Assembly (NCBI RefSeq): GCF_039535785.1
Contig: NZ_BAAAXV010000001.1
Coordinates: 1,860,001-1,924,000, forward strand
Length of the DNA stretch: 64,000 nucleotides
Origin: Nonomuraea helvata
GTDB lineage: Bacteria > Actinomycetota > Actinomycetes > Streptosporangiales > Streptosporangiaceae
Direction: 5' to 3'
The notes under the pieces are model-generated. The model ran no database searches and was not told where the DNA came from. It worked only from the letters and a program-made list of their open reading frames with translations. This document shows, in pieces, positions 50,559 through 58,546 of this stretch; the first letter of the stretch is position 1, and every line of letters begins with the position of its first letter. The translations under genes and the position numbers were made by a program.

Positions 50559-51203
50559 TCAACCGAGCTGAGGGCGCATGGTGGGGCTCTCCCACGCCCA
50601 CGCCGCGATCTCCGTCCGGTTGCGCGCGCCGAGCTTGACCTGGATGCCCGACACGTATCCCTTGACGGTGCTCAGCGAGATGACCAGCTCGTCGGCGATC
50701 TCCCGGTTGGTGCGTCCCCTGGCGAGGGCCCGGACGATCTCGACCTCCCGCGCGGTCAGGGGCTGCGCGGGCACGCGGGCTCTGCGGGCGCCGGCGACCT
50801 GGCGCAGCAGCCGCAGGGTGATCGACGGCGAGATGAGGGCGTCCCCCGCGTACGCGGCCCGCACCGCTTCGACCAGCAGGCCAGGACCCGCGTCCTTCAT
50901 CACGAACCCGGCCGCGCCGCACCGCAGCGCGCCGTGGACGTACTCGTCCAGGTCGAACGTGGTGACCATGACCACCCGGGGCGGGGCGTCGGCCAGGGCC
51001 CGGGCGACCTCGATCCCGTCGAGCCGGGGCATCTGGATGTCCACGAGGCACACGTCCGGGCGCGTCCTGCGGGCCTGCTCGATCGCCTCGACGCCGTCGC
51101 ACGCCTCGGCGACCACGGCGATGTCGGGCTCGTTCTCGAGGATGATCCGCAGGCTCGCCCTGATCATCGGCTGGTCGTCGGCCAGCAGCACCCGGATGGT
51201 CAT
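50559..51203 (-). CDS. NarL/FixJ-type response regulator
   Basis: The 214-residue protein has a receiver domain (RVLLADDQPMIRASLRIIL, phospho-acceptor aspartate in VCLVDIQMPRLDG, threonine in VVMVTTFDLDEY, lysine in GFVMKDAGP) and a LuxR HTH (PLTAREVEIVRALARG, ISLSTVKGYVSGIQVKLGA). The ATG overlaps the kinase stop (ATGA). With the kinase upstream it forms a complete two-component system. The divergent DUF418 membrane gene is the obvious local target. Confidence 0.92.
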   Translation of the reverse strand: MTIRVLLADDQPMIRASLRIILENEPDIAVVAEACDGVEAIEQARRTRPDVCLVDIQMPRLDGIEVARALADAPPRVVMVTTFDLDEYVHGALRCGAAGFVMKDAGPGLLVEAVRAAYAGDALISPSITLRLLRQVAGARRARVPAQPLTAREVEIVRALARGRTNREIADELVISLSTVKGYVSGIQVKLGARNRTEIAAWAWESPTMRPQLG

Positions 51204-52303
51204 CGACGGGTGCGGGTGGGGACAGTCGCGCGGACGGCCCAGCCGGAGCCGGGGCGGGGGCCGGCGGTCAGGGTGCCGCCGAGGGCTTCGAGGCGTTCGC
51301 GCATTCCGACGAGTCCGTATCCGGCGCGGCGGTAGCGGCGGGCGGCCACCGGCGGGGCGTCGTCCTCGACCTCCACCGTGACGGCCCGCTCGTCCTGGGT
51401 GATGCCGACGGCCACCGCGCGGGCACGCGGGGCGTGCTTGGAGACGTTGGTCAGCGACTCCCGTACGACCCGGTACACGGTGCTGCTCACCTCGGGGGAC
51501 CAGCCGGCCGGATCGGCGTCCAGCCGCAGATGCGCCCGGGGGCCGTGGAAGCCCTCGATCAGCTCGCCGAGCCGTTCGCCGCCCGCCGGGGCGGGAGCGG
51601 GCTCGCGCAGGAGGCCGACCACGCGGCGGGTGGCGGCCAGGGCCTCGGAGCCGGCGGTCTCGATGTCGGCCAGGGAGCCGGCCGTCTTCTCCGGGTGCCT
51701 GGCGGTGACGAGGCGGGCGGCCTGGGCCTGGAGCACGACGCTGGTGATGTGGTGGGCCACGACGTCGTGGAGCTCCCTGGCCAGCTCGAGGCGTTCGGCA
51801 CGCCGTACGCGCTCGGCGACGGTGTGGCGGCGGGCGGCGAGGAGACGGGGGGTGAGCCCGATCGTCAGGGCGGCGAGCCAGGCCAGGCCGGCGAGCACCG
51901 GCACGGGCGAGCCGGGGTGGGCGAGGAAGCCGCCCGCCACCACGGTCAGGCCCGCGGCCCCGACGGCGCCGGCCGCGCGGGCGGGGAGCGTCCTGACGGC
52001 GGAGCCGACGAGCACCGTCAGGCCCAGGGACATGGCGGGGCCGGGCTCGGCGGGCAGGTGGACGACGAGGGTGGCGAGGACGGCGAGTGCCGCCGCGACC
52101 AGGCCCGCGACCGCGGTCCACAACCGGTCGCGGCGGCGCACCAGGGCGAGCACGCACACCACCGCGCCGGCGGCCGCCCCGAACAGCCAGGAGCCGCCGC
52201 CCCAGCTGCCGGCGACCCGGTAGGCCTGGTAGGCGACGGCCGCCACGAGCACGACGCCGAGTCCGGCGTCGGCCGCCACCCTGAGCCGATCGGGAACGCG
52301 CAC
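51200..52303 (-). CDS. NarX-like sensor histidine kinase
   Basis: A 367-residue kinase with about five membrane helices in the first 150 residues, the HisKA_3 dimerisation motif [19 protein letters not shown] with the phosphorylated histidine, and the ATPase with [27 protein letters not shown] and [16 protein letters not shown]. The usual glycine pair of the G1 box is partly replaced (EDDAPP), a change seen in some active kinases. GTG at 52303 has only a weak ribosome binding site. It is divergent from the DUF418 gene with 103 bases between. Confidence 0.9.
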   Translation of the reverse strand: MRVPDRLRVAADAGLGVVLVAAVAYQAYRVAGSWGGGSWLFGAAAGAVVCVLALVRRRDRLWTAVAGLVAAALAVLATLVVHLPAEPGPAMSLGLTVLVGSAVRTLPARAAGAVGAAGLTVVAGGFLAHPGSPVPVLAGLAWLAALTIGLTPRLLAARRHTVAERVRRAERLELARELHDVVAHHITSVVLQAQAARLVTARHPEKTAGSLADIETAGSEALAATRRVVGLLREPAPAPAGGERLGELIEGFHGPRAHLRLDADPAGWSPEVSSTVYRVVRESLTNVSKHAPRARAVAVGITQDERAVTVEVEDDAPPVAARRYRRAGYGLVGMRERLEALGGTLTAGPRPGSGWAVRATVPTRTRR

Positions 52304-52406
52304 AGCGTCCAGGCTAGGAGAGACACCCCGCCGTCTTGTACCGGCCGAAAGTACTGTTCCGGTCCCTGCTTTCCGCCGATGTGGGGAGCCGGTCGCGCTC
52401 CGCAGG

Positions 52407-53423
52407 ATGAGGCCCGTGTCATACGAAATGTCATCCGAAGTTCGTCAACGACGCCGGCGGATCGCGGCGCTGGACGTGATCCGCGGGTTCGCGTTGTGCG
52501 GGATCCTGCTGGCCAACGTCCAGCCGATCGCCAGCATGGGCGCGCCGCCCGTGTCAGGAGGACCGGCGAGTCCCGGGGAGCTCTGGCTGGGCCTGCTGGT
52601 CGAGCAGCGCTTCTTTCCGATCTTCTCCCTGCTGTTCGGCGTCGGGTTCTCCCTCCTGCTGGACTCGGCCGCCGAGCGGACGGCCCGGCCTCGGCTGCTG
52701 CTGTTGCGCAGACTGCTGGCGCTGCTCGCGATAGGGCTGGCGCACCATCTGCTGCTGTGGGAAGGCGACATCCTGGCCATCTACGCCGTCGTCGGGTTGG
52801 TGGTGCTGCTGCCCTCGACCTGGCTGCCGCGCTGGACCGTCGCGGTGCTCGCCGCCGCCCTCATCGCGACACCGCCGATCCTCGGCATCAACGGCGTGCC
52901 ACTGGTGCCCGGGCTGTTCCTGCTGGGCTCGGCGCTGACTCGATACGGCGTGATCGAACGGATAGAGCGCTCCGTCCGCGTTCCGGCCGCACTGGGCCTG
53001 GTCTTCGCGGCGGGGGCTGTGCCCGTCCTGTGGCTGCAGACCGAGACACGGATCAGCGACGCGACCTTCAGCCTCTGGTTCTCCATCGGAGGGTTGCTGA
53101 TCGCGGGCGTCTACGTGTGCGTCCTGCTGCTCCTGCTCAGAACACCGCTCCGGCCGGCGCTGGAGAAGGTCTTCGCGCCGCTGGGACGGATGGCGCTGAC
53201 CAACTACCTGAGCGCCACCGTGCTCGTGCTCGTGGCCACCCGGCTGGTCGGCGGGGTGCCGCACGAATGGTCCATAGCCACGGTCCTGGTGATCGCGGGC
53301 GTCATCCTCCTCCTCCAGTGGGTCTGGTCCACGCTCTGGCTCAACCGCTATCTCCAGGGCCCGATCGAGTGGCTGTGGCGGTGGGTCACCTGGGCCCGCC
53401 GCCCGGCCCTGCGTGCGCAGTGA
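52407..53423 (+). CDS. DUF418-family membrane protein (YeiB-like)
   Basis: The protein of up to 338 residues has eight or nine membrane helices and the YeiB/DUF418 pattern: [26 protein letters not shown] at the start (in parts), [40 protein letters not shown], and near the end [16 protein letters not shown] and [15 protein letters not shown]. Such proteins are predicted membrane acyltransferase-like or transport-associated proteins of unknown function. Start codons at 52407, 52416 (GTG) and 52431 are possible. It is probably controlled by the divergent two-component system. Confidence 0.85.
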   Translation: MRPVSYEMSSEVRQRRRRIAALDVIRGFALCGILLANVQPIASMGAPPVSGGPASPGELWLGLLVEQRFFPIFSLLFGVGFSLLLDSAAERTARPRLLLLRRLLALLAIGLAHHLLLWEGDILAIYAVVGLVVLLPSTWLPRWTVAVLAAALIATPPILGINGVPLVPGLFLLGSALTRYGVIERIERSVRVPAALGLVFAAGAVPVLWLQTETRISDATFSLWFSIGGLLIAGVYVCVLLLLLRTPLRPALEKVFAPLGRMALTNYLSATVLVLVATRLVGGVPHEWSIATVLVIAGVILLLQWVWSTLWLNRYLQGPIEWLWRWVTWARRPALRAQ

Positions 53424-53464
53424 CGGGTGCGCTCACTCCCGGGTGCGGGTGCTTCCGCGGACGA

Positions 53465-53682
53465 TCAGCCACCCTCCAGCACGAGCCGCTCACCCGTGCC
53501 CGCCTTCTCCAGCGCGAAGCGGATCGCCGCAGGGCCGCCGCCGCAGCCAGCACGCGCGCCTCGAACTCGGGCGCGACCTTCCGCGTGCTGCCGCCCAGGA
53601 CCCTGGACTCGGTGGAGACCGAGACCCCGGCCGCCGCGGCCACGTCGTGCAGCGTGACCGTGGGCCGCGCCGCGTGGGGCAT
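53465..53682 (-). pseudogene. N-terminal remnant of a LacI-family regulator
   Basis: An ATG at 53682 with AAAGGA upstream starts PTVTLHDVAAAAGVSVSTES, the LacI HTH with glutamate in place of the usual valine after the second threonine, and continues RVLGGSTRKVAPEFEARV. After about 50 residues similarity ends, the frame drifts, and another frame stops at 53465 after EKAGTGERLVLEGG. The effector domain is absent. It is therefore a decayed regulator, separate from the C-terminal LacI fragment at 32176. Confidence 0.6.
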
Positions 53683-53812
53683 CCGACGTGTCCTTTCCTC
53701 GGCGAACGAGCCGGTAGAGAAGCGTACTGAACAGCAGGGGATGACTCGTGTCATGGGGAGCCGATGACACTGCCCACTGACGGCGCGTGCCCCGCTGGAC
53801 GATGCTGCCTCC

Positions 53813-55093
53813 ATGACATCTCGCCGATTCAGAACGCCGGTCGCGGGCCGCACCCTGCGGCTGGCCGTCGCGACCGCGGCAGGCGTGTTACTCGCGGCAG
53901 GAACGCTGACCGCCCCGGCCTTCGCCGGGACCGCCCAGGACATGAGGCCGGAGCTCCAGCAGTCCCTGGACGCCGTCCACGAGGCCGGCATGTTCGGCAT
54001 CTACTCGGAGGTCCGCGACGGTGACCAGACGTGGCGGGGCGCGTCCGGCGTGGCCGATGTGGACACGCGCCGCCCCGTACGCCCCGACATGGTGCAGCGG
54101 GTGGGCAGCATCAGCAAGACGTTCACCTCGGTGGCCATCCTCCAGCAGGTCGGACGCGGCACCGTCGAGCTGGACGCCCCGATCGGCCGCTACCTGCCCG
54201 ATCTCGTCCCCGGCGAGCGCGGCCGGCGGATCACCGTGCGGATGGTCCTCAACCACACCAGCCACATCGCCGACTACATCGGCCCGGCGTTCCCGTCGCT
54301 GCTGCAGGGCTCGACCAAGAGCCTGGACGACAACCGCTTCCGCACGTTCTCCCCTGAGGAGCTGGTCCGGCTGGGTCTGGCCGCCACCCCGACCGGCGAG
54401 CCGGGGGCGGTGCCCGGCTCGTACTCGAACACCAACTACGTCCTCGCGGGCCTGCTCCTGAAGAAGGTCACGGGCACCGGCGCCGAGCAGTACATCACCC
54501 GCAACGTCATCCGCAGGGCCGGCCTGCGCCACACGTCCTTCCCGCGCACGCCGCTGATCCCGGGCCCGCACTCCAAGGCGTACGAGTCGTGGTTCGGCCT
54601 CATCGACCCGCCGCGCGACTACAGCGTCTACAACATGTCATGGGCCGGCACGGCGGGCGCGATCGTGTCCACGATGGACGATCTCAACCGCTTCTACCGG
54701 GCGCTGCTGCGCGGCGAGCTCGTCGGCGCCGCCCAGCTCGCCGAGATGCAGAAGACGGTGCCGGTGCAGGTGGGCGGAGGGTCGGTCGCGTACGGCCTCG
54801 GGCTTTACGCACTCGACCTGCCCTGCGGCCGTTTCTGGGGGCACGACGGGGCCGTGTTCGGGATGGGCACGCAGTCGCTGTCCAGCCCGGACGGCGCCCG
54901 CCAGCTGTCGTACGGGTTCAACCTCATGAAGTACCAGCGGATTGACGACAACGGCCAGGTCGTGCCGAGCCCGATCGACTACGCCCTGGTCGACCACGTG
55001 CTCGTGGCCCTGTGCGGCGACAGCGCGGCCCAGGCCAAGGCGTCGCGACCGCTGTTCCTCCCGCTCCCCACGGACACCGCCGTATTCCGATGA
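53813..55093 (+). CDS. Secreted serine hydrolase (class C beta-lactamase/D-Ala-D-Ala carboxypeptidase-like)
   Basis: The 426-residue protein has a signal peptide (LRLAVATAAGVLLAAGTLT, cut after AFA) and the serine hydrolase motifs SISK (nucleophile and lysine, SxxK), YSN in GSYSNTNYVLAG (YxN) and HDG in FWGHDGAVFGMG in place of KTG, as usual for this family. LVLNHTSH-like VLNHTSHIADYIG is also typical. Members include D-aminopeptidases, esterases and carboxypeptidases; beta-lactam hydrolysis is not implied. A single gene, preceded by the LacI remnant on the other strand. Confidence 0.88.
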   Translation: MTSRRFRTPVAGRTLRLAVATAAGVLLAAGTLTAPAFAGTAQDMRPELQQSLDAVHEAGMFGIYSEVRDGDQTWRGASGVADVDTRRPVRPDMVQRVGSISKTFTSVAILQQVGRGTVELDAPIGRYLPDLVPGERGRRITVRMVLNHTSHIADYIGPAFPSLLQGSTKSLDDNRFRTFSPEELVRLGLAATPTGEPGAVPGSYSNTNYVLAGLLLKKVTGTGAEQYITRNVIRRAGLRHTSFPRTPLIPGPHSKAYESWFGLIDPPRDYSVYNMSWAGTAGAIVSTMDDLNRFYRALLRGELVGAAQLAEMQKTVPVQVGGGSVAYGLGLYALDLPCGRFWGHDGAVFGMGTQSLSSPDGARQLSYGFNLMKYQRIDDNGQVVPSPIDYALVDHVLVALCGDSAAQAKASRPLFLPLPTDTAVFR

Positions 55094-55219
55094 TCGCCCG
55101 GCGGGTGTGTCGCCGATCACTTTACCAGTGCGGATTTGTCCACAGATGATCGCTCCAGGTCTCCGTAATGTCCCTGCTGCCGGACGAACCGGCAGCACGG
55201 ACAACGGGGAGGAAACCCA

Positions 55220-55612
55220 ATGCGTAAGGCTCTTGCGACCATCGCCCTGGCAGGCTCGATGGCCGTCACCGGTGTCGCCATGACCCCCGCGGCTCAGGCC
55301 GCCACGCAGTCCCACTCGACTGTCAACTGGGGCAAGTTCTTCTCCAGCGACCACAAGGCGTACACGTTCGGCAAGACGTGGAAGAGCGGTGGCAAGGTCT
55401 TCACGAAGTGGTACGGCGTGGACAAGGTCGGCGGGAAGAAGGGCTGGGTGTGGTTCGAGTACGACGCGAACGGCGGCTGGCACAAGTTCAACCGCTCGTT
55501 CGACGGCAAGGTGGTCGGCGCCTGGCAGGGCCGGGGGATCAAGAAGATCTACACGTTCACTTGCTGGGCCGGCAAGTTCGACAACTGCGGCCGTAAGTAC
55601 CGCATCTACTAA
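55220..55612 (+). CDS. Small secreted basic protein, unidentified
   Basis: A 130-residue protein with a signal peptide (LATIALAGSMAVTGVAM, cut probably after AQA) and a mature part of about 100 residues rich in Lys, Gly, Trp and Tyr, for example KAYTFGKTWKSGGKV, KKGWVWFEYDANGGWHKF and the two-cysteine end FTCWAGKFDNCGRKY. The composition suggests a small beta-rich extracellular domain closed by a disulfide. GGGGAGGAAACCC in front of the ATG is a strong ribosome binding site, and a 15-bp terminator follows, so it is probably highly expressed. Family not recognised. Confidence 0.75.
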   Translation: MRKALATIALAGSMAVTGVAMTPAAQAATQSHSTVNWGKFFSSDHKAYTFGKTWKSGGKVFTKWYGVDKVGGKKGWVWFEYDANGGWHKFNRSFDGKVVGAWQGRGIKKIYTFTCWAGKFDNCGRKYRIY

Positions 55613-55624
55613 ATCCTGACCGGT

Positions 55625-55661
55625 CGAGAGGCCCGGCGCCCACCGCGCGCCGGGCCTCTCG
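55625..55661 (+). terminator. Perfect 15-bp terminator hairpin
   Basis: CGAGAGGCCCGGCGC (55625-55639) pairs completely with GCGCCGGGCCTCTCG (55647-55661) over a seven-base loop, 12 bases after the stop of the secreted protein gene. Confidence 0.8.
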
Positions 55662-55677
55662 CGTGGCGAAAAAGCAT

Positions 55678-55707
55678 TTGACACGTCCGCGCATTTCCAG
55701 AAATGCG
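55678..55707 (+). promoter_or_regulatory. -35 element and palindrome before the VWA gene
   Basis: TTGACA occurs at 55678-55683. CGCATTT (55690-55696) and AAATGCG (55701-55707) form a seven-base inverted repeat over the expected -10 position, so a repressor bound here would block transcription of the VWA/ARPP-1 pair. The -10 sequence itself is poor. Confidence 0.4.
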
Positions 55708-55717
55708 GCCGCGGAAA

Positions 55718-57052
55718 ATGGGTGTCTTTCTGCGGGATGAAATTCCTAAACTCGTGATCGTGGACACCCCGACTCTTCTCCAGCATTTCCGGACGCACGA
55801 CACCCCTTTGGTCCTGTCCAGGGGCGGCGATCTGGCATGGGACGACGCGGAGCTCCACCGGAGTGCCCAGCTGAGCGACCCCGAGGGATACGCGCTGCTC
55901 GCGCTGGTGCCCGGTGCGCTCCCCTGGCAGCGGGCCCGCGTGCTGCTGCGTACGCTGGCCGGCTCGCAGGACGGCCTCGACGAGGGCGCCCGCGCGACGC
56001 TGGCCAAGGTCACCAGGGTGCTCATGTTCGGCCTGCCGCCTGCGCACGCCGTGACCGCGCTCCTGGCGCTGCGGCGTATGCGCGTCAACCACAAGCACGC
56101 CACGCGGGCCATCGTCGCGTTCGTCCTGGAGCACCCGGACGCCGCCGCGCTCATCGAGGCACGCAGGACCGCACTGGTCGACTGCTTCGAGCACGCGCTG
56201 GGCAAGGCGACCGCCCGCGCGTGTGCCCGGCTCGTCCGCGACGGCGACACCGGCTCCGGTTACCTGCGGCGGAGCCTGCTGCGGTTCACCTCCGACCCGG
56301 CCGTGGCGGTCGAACGGGTGCGCGCGCTCTACGCGCCCGGCACGTACGGCGCGGTGGCCCCGCACGAGCCGCCCGCGCCGCTCGACCCGGTCAGGGAGCA
56401 CCCGCCGATCGTGACGCCGACCAACCGGGGCGACATCGCGGCGACGCTGGTGCACCTCTACCGCGGCGGGCCGGACGCCGAGCTGCGTCCCGCCCTGGCG
56501 GGGTACGTGGCCGAGGCGACGCGCGGGCTGCCGCGCATGACCGGCCACGTGGCCATGGTGCTCGACACGTCGGGCTCCATGCGCGGGTACGGCGAGCGCG
56601 AGTGGGCGGTCATGTCCCAGGCCGCGGCGCTGCGGCTGGTCCTGGGCGAGGTCTGCGAGCGCCTGACGGTGGTCGAGAGCGGCACCACGCAGGCGGTTCC
56701 CGAGGGGGCGACCGATCTGGCGAGCGGGCTGCTGGACGCCCTCGACACCCGCCCCGACCTGGTGGTGATCGTGACCGACGGCTACGAGAACGTCCTGCCG
56801 GGCGACCTGGCCCGGGTCGCGGCCACGCTGCCCAGAGCGGGCGTCACGACGCCCGTGGTGCTCTGCCAGGCCACGTTCACCCGCGGCGACGACCTCACCC
56901 TGCGCGACCCCGCGCCGGATCTGCCGCGCCACCCGTTCTGGCACCAGGACGACTTCGCCGGGCTGCTGCCGTGGATGTTCGGCCACTGCCAGCCCGGCCG
57001 GGACTGGATCCGTACGGCCATGCTCGGCCGACTGGAAGGAGCACGCACATGA
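55718..57052 (+). CDS. Alpha-solenoid protein with C-terminal VWA domain
   Basis: A protein of about 444 residues. Residues 20 to 270 are helical repeats (EGYALLALVPGALPWQRARVLL, RATLAKVTRVLMFGLPPAHAV and AIVAFVLEHPDAAALIEARR, in parts) resembling HEAT or TROVE-like solenoids. The last third is a von Willebrand A domain with a complete MIDAS: DTSGSM, the threonine in GATDLASGL and the aspartate in VTDGYENV. The general layout is shared with Ro60-type RNA-binding proteins, although I see no clear TROVE signature. The start is uncertain (ATG 55703 or 55718, GTG 55758). It is coupled to the next gene by an ATGA overlap. Confidence 0.7.
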   Translation: MGVFLRDEIPKLVIVDTPTLLQHFRTHDTPLVLSRGGDLAWDDAELHRSAQLSDPEGYALLALVPGALPWQRARVLLRTLAGSQDGLDEGARATLAKVTRVLMFGLPPAHAVTALLALRRMRVNHKHATRAIVAFVLEHPDAAALIEARRTALVDCFEHALGKATARACARLVRDGDTGSGYLRRSLLRFTSDPAVAVERVRALYAPGTYGAVAPHEPPAPLDPVREHPPIVTPTNRGDIAATLVHLYRGGPDAELRPALAGYVAEATRGLPRMTGHVAMVLDTSGSMRGYGEREWAVMSQAAALRLVLGEVCERLTVVESGTTQAVPEGATDLASGLLDALDTRPDLVVIVTDGYENVLPGDLARVAATLPRAGVTTPVVLCQATFTRGDDLTLRDPAPDLPRHPFWHQDDFAGLLPWMFGHCQPGRDWIRTAMLGRLEGART

Positions 57053-57999
57053 CCAGCCTCGACACGCTCCTGCCTGCGCCGCTCGACCTCGACGGCTACC
57101 GCGCGGGCACGCCGCAGCGCGCCGGGGCGCTGACCATGGTGCCTCTCTGGGGTCCCGAGCGTCCCGGCATCGTGCCGCCCCGCTCCGGGCTGAAGCTCAA
57201 GCGGGTCGTCGGGTACGGCCAGGTCGAGCTGCACAACGGCGCCCGCGAGGGCGTGGCGATCGTGCCGCTGCACCTCGGCTACATCCAGGACGCCGCCCAG
57301 AACCACGCCCTGTGCTCCTCGGCGCTGCTGGGCGCCGGGCAGACCAGGCGGTTCGACGACGCCTGCTGCGTCCAGGCCGGCCAGGGCGGCTATCTCGAGG
57401 GCCGCGACCAGTGGTTCTTCGTGCTGCCCGTCGAGCTGCGGGCCAAGGCGCTGCGGCAGCGCGGGCGCCAGGACTACGCCAAGCTCTGGCCGGACATCTC
57501 CGAGCTCAACCGCGCGTACGGGCTGCCGTCCCGGGGCCACCTGGAGCAGATCCTGTCGCGCAAGCGGGCCACGCTGACCCAGTTCCAGAGCCGGCTGGAG
57601 CTGCTGCCGGGCCAGCTCGGGGCGCTGTTCTTCGTGGACGGCAGGTTCGCGGGGCTGGAGCTGGCGCCCGACCCGGTGTACTTCGCCGAGATGTGGATGG
57701 CGCTGGTCTGCTTCGCGTACGGGGTCGCCGCCTGGCATGCCGAGCCCGAGCGGACCCCGGCGGAGGCGTACGACGCGGGGAGCCTGGCGGAGCTGCGCGC
57801 CGAGCTGGCCCGCGACCGGGCGGCGCGGCAGACCGAGGTGGCCTCCTGGCTGCCCGCGCCCGACGGTGACGTGCGCGTGGTCGAGGAGGAGCGCTACCTC
57901 GACCTGCGGCTGTCCACCATGACCGGCGGCGGCCTGGCCGGTCAGGTGGTCAGTGAGCACGGCCGACCGGTGTACGCGTCCCTCTTCGCCGACCGGTAA
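57049..57999 (+). CDS. ARPP-1-like protein
   Basis: The 316-residue protein is tentatively assigned to the ARPP-1 (DUF6569-like) group from the pattern LKRVVGYGQVELHNGAREGVA, then IQDAAQNHALCSSALLGAGQ and RRFDDACCVQAGQGGY, which corresponds to the GAKQN...C.E core of that family. The C-terminal half has long helices (RGHLEQILSRKRATLTQFQS) and a strand FFVDGRFAGLEL. It is always read with the VWA partner here, by a four-base overlap. No enzymatic motif is certain; conserved cysteines (C90-like and CC) could matter. A joint role with the VWA protein in RNA or stress handling is speculation. Confidence 0.6.
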   Translation: MTSLDTLLPAPLDLDGYRAGTPQRAGALTMVPLWGPERPGIVPPRSGLKLKRVVGYGQVELHNGAREGVAIVPLHLGYIQDAAQNHALCSSALLGAGQTRRFDDACCVQAGQGGYLEGRDQWFFVLPVELRAKALRQRGRQDYAKLWPDISELNRAYGLPSRGHLEQILSRKRATLTQFQSRLELLPGQLGALFFVDGRFAGLELAPDPVYFAEMWMALVCFAYGVAAWHAEPERTPAEAYDAGSLAELRAELARDRAARQTEVASWLPAPDGDVRVVEEERYLDLRLSTMTGGGLAGQVVSEHGRPVYASLFADR

Positions 58000-58091
58000 A
58001 TCGGTTGCGACGCGAATCGGACGCCGGTTGAATGATCAGTGCGGGAACTGCGCCGGGCGTGACGGATGAAAACCCTCATTCCATGTAAGGG

Positions 58092-58349
58092 ATGTCGTTA
58101 CTAAGAACGACCGCAAGCATCCGTCGAGGCGCCGGCCGCCTGTCCCGCACTGAGATCTTGTCAGCCCTCTCACCCCGGCCGGCCAGTGCCACGCATCTGA
58201 TGCTGCGGGTGGTCAGCACGCAGTGCACCGGCAATCCGCTGTACGCCGGTGAGCAGGACCAGGATCCGAGCCCCGCGACGGACTGCGCCACGGCCAGCCC
58301 GCAGCGGGAGCAGGTGAGGGCGGCCGAGTTCCAGGCGTTCTCGCACTGA
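58092..58349 (+). CDS. Possible 85-residue protein, unidentified
   Basis: ATG at 58092 opens 85 codons whose second half has high-GC third positions as in real genes here (VVSTQCTGNPLYAGEQDQDP, REQVRAAEFQAFSH). GTAAGGG directly in front is too close to act as a normal ribosome binding site. A hairpin terminator 14 bases after the stop supports transcription through the frame. It overlaps the short peptide frame at 58066-58104. I do not recognise the product. Confidence 0.35.
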   Translation: MSLLRTTASIRRGAGRLSRTEILSALSPRPASATHLMLRVVSTQCTGNPLYAGEQDQDPSPATDCATASPQREQVRAAEFQAFSH

Positions 58350-58362
58350 CGTCATGAGTCTG

Positions 58363-58389
58363 CGGCCCGCGCCGTTGGGGCGCGGGCCG
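58363..58389 (+). terminator. Hairpin terminator after the VWA/ARPP-1 transcript
   Basis: CGGCCCGCGCC (58363-58373) and GGCGCGGGCCG (58379-58389) form an 11-bp stem with a five-base loop. It is followed by TACGTCC. Confidence 0.6.
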
Positions 58390-58490
58390 TACGTCCTCCA
58401 CCAGATCGGCGAGCACCGACCGCGCGGCCGCATGGCCGGATTCTTTCGCACAGTGGCTCTCCGGCCACTCGTGAAGAACCCAGAGCGCAC

Positions 58491-58501
58491 GCAATGATTG
58501 C
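58491..58501. promoter_or_regulatory. Palindrome GCAATGATTGC upstream of the MFS exporter
   Basis: A perfect inverted repeat with five-base arms, in AT-rich context 46 bases before the MFS start codon; CAATTG follows at 58529-58534. It may be the operator of an unlinked regulator, as no regulator gene is adjacent. Confidence 0.4.
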
Positions 58502-58546
58502 AAGCGCCGCATAAAGGCGGACGCACTGCAATTGGAGGATTCGAAC

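Larger units (their letters stand above)
58000..58546. other. 547-base region with only short frames
   Basis: Between the ARPP-1-like gene and the MFS exporter there is no large gene. It holds a possible 12-residue peptide (58066-58104, MKTLIPCKGCRY), a possible 85-residue frame (58092-58349), a hairpin (58363-58389) and a palindrome (58491-58501). The first 90 bases are less GC-rich and contain several short complementary stretches, which could be a small RNA, but I cannot show one. Confidence 0.4.

Noticed and set aside
58000..58060. tRNA-like or Y-RNA-like element after the VWA/ARPP-1 pair (GGTTGAATGATC resembles a T-loop)
   Set aside because: No complete stem set or acceptor could be drawn by eye; a covariance-model search would be needed before naming it.
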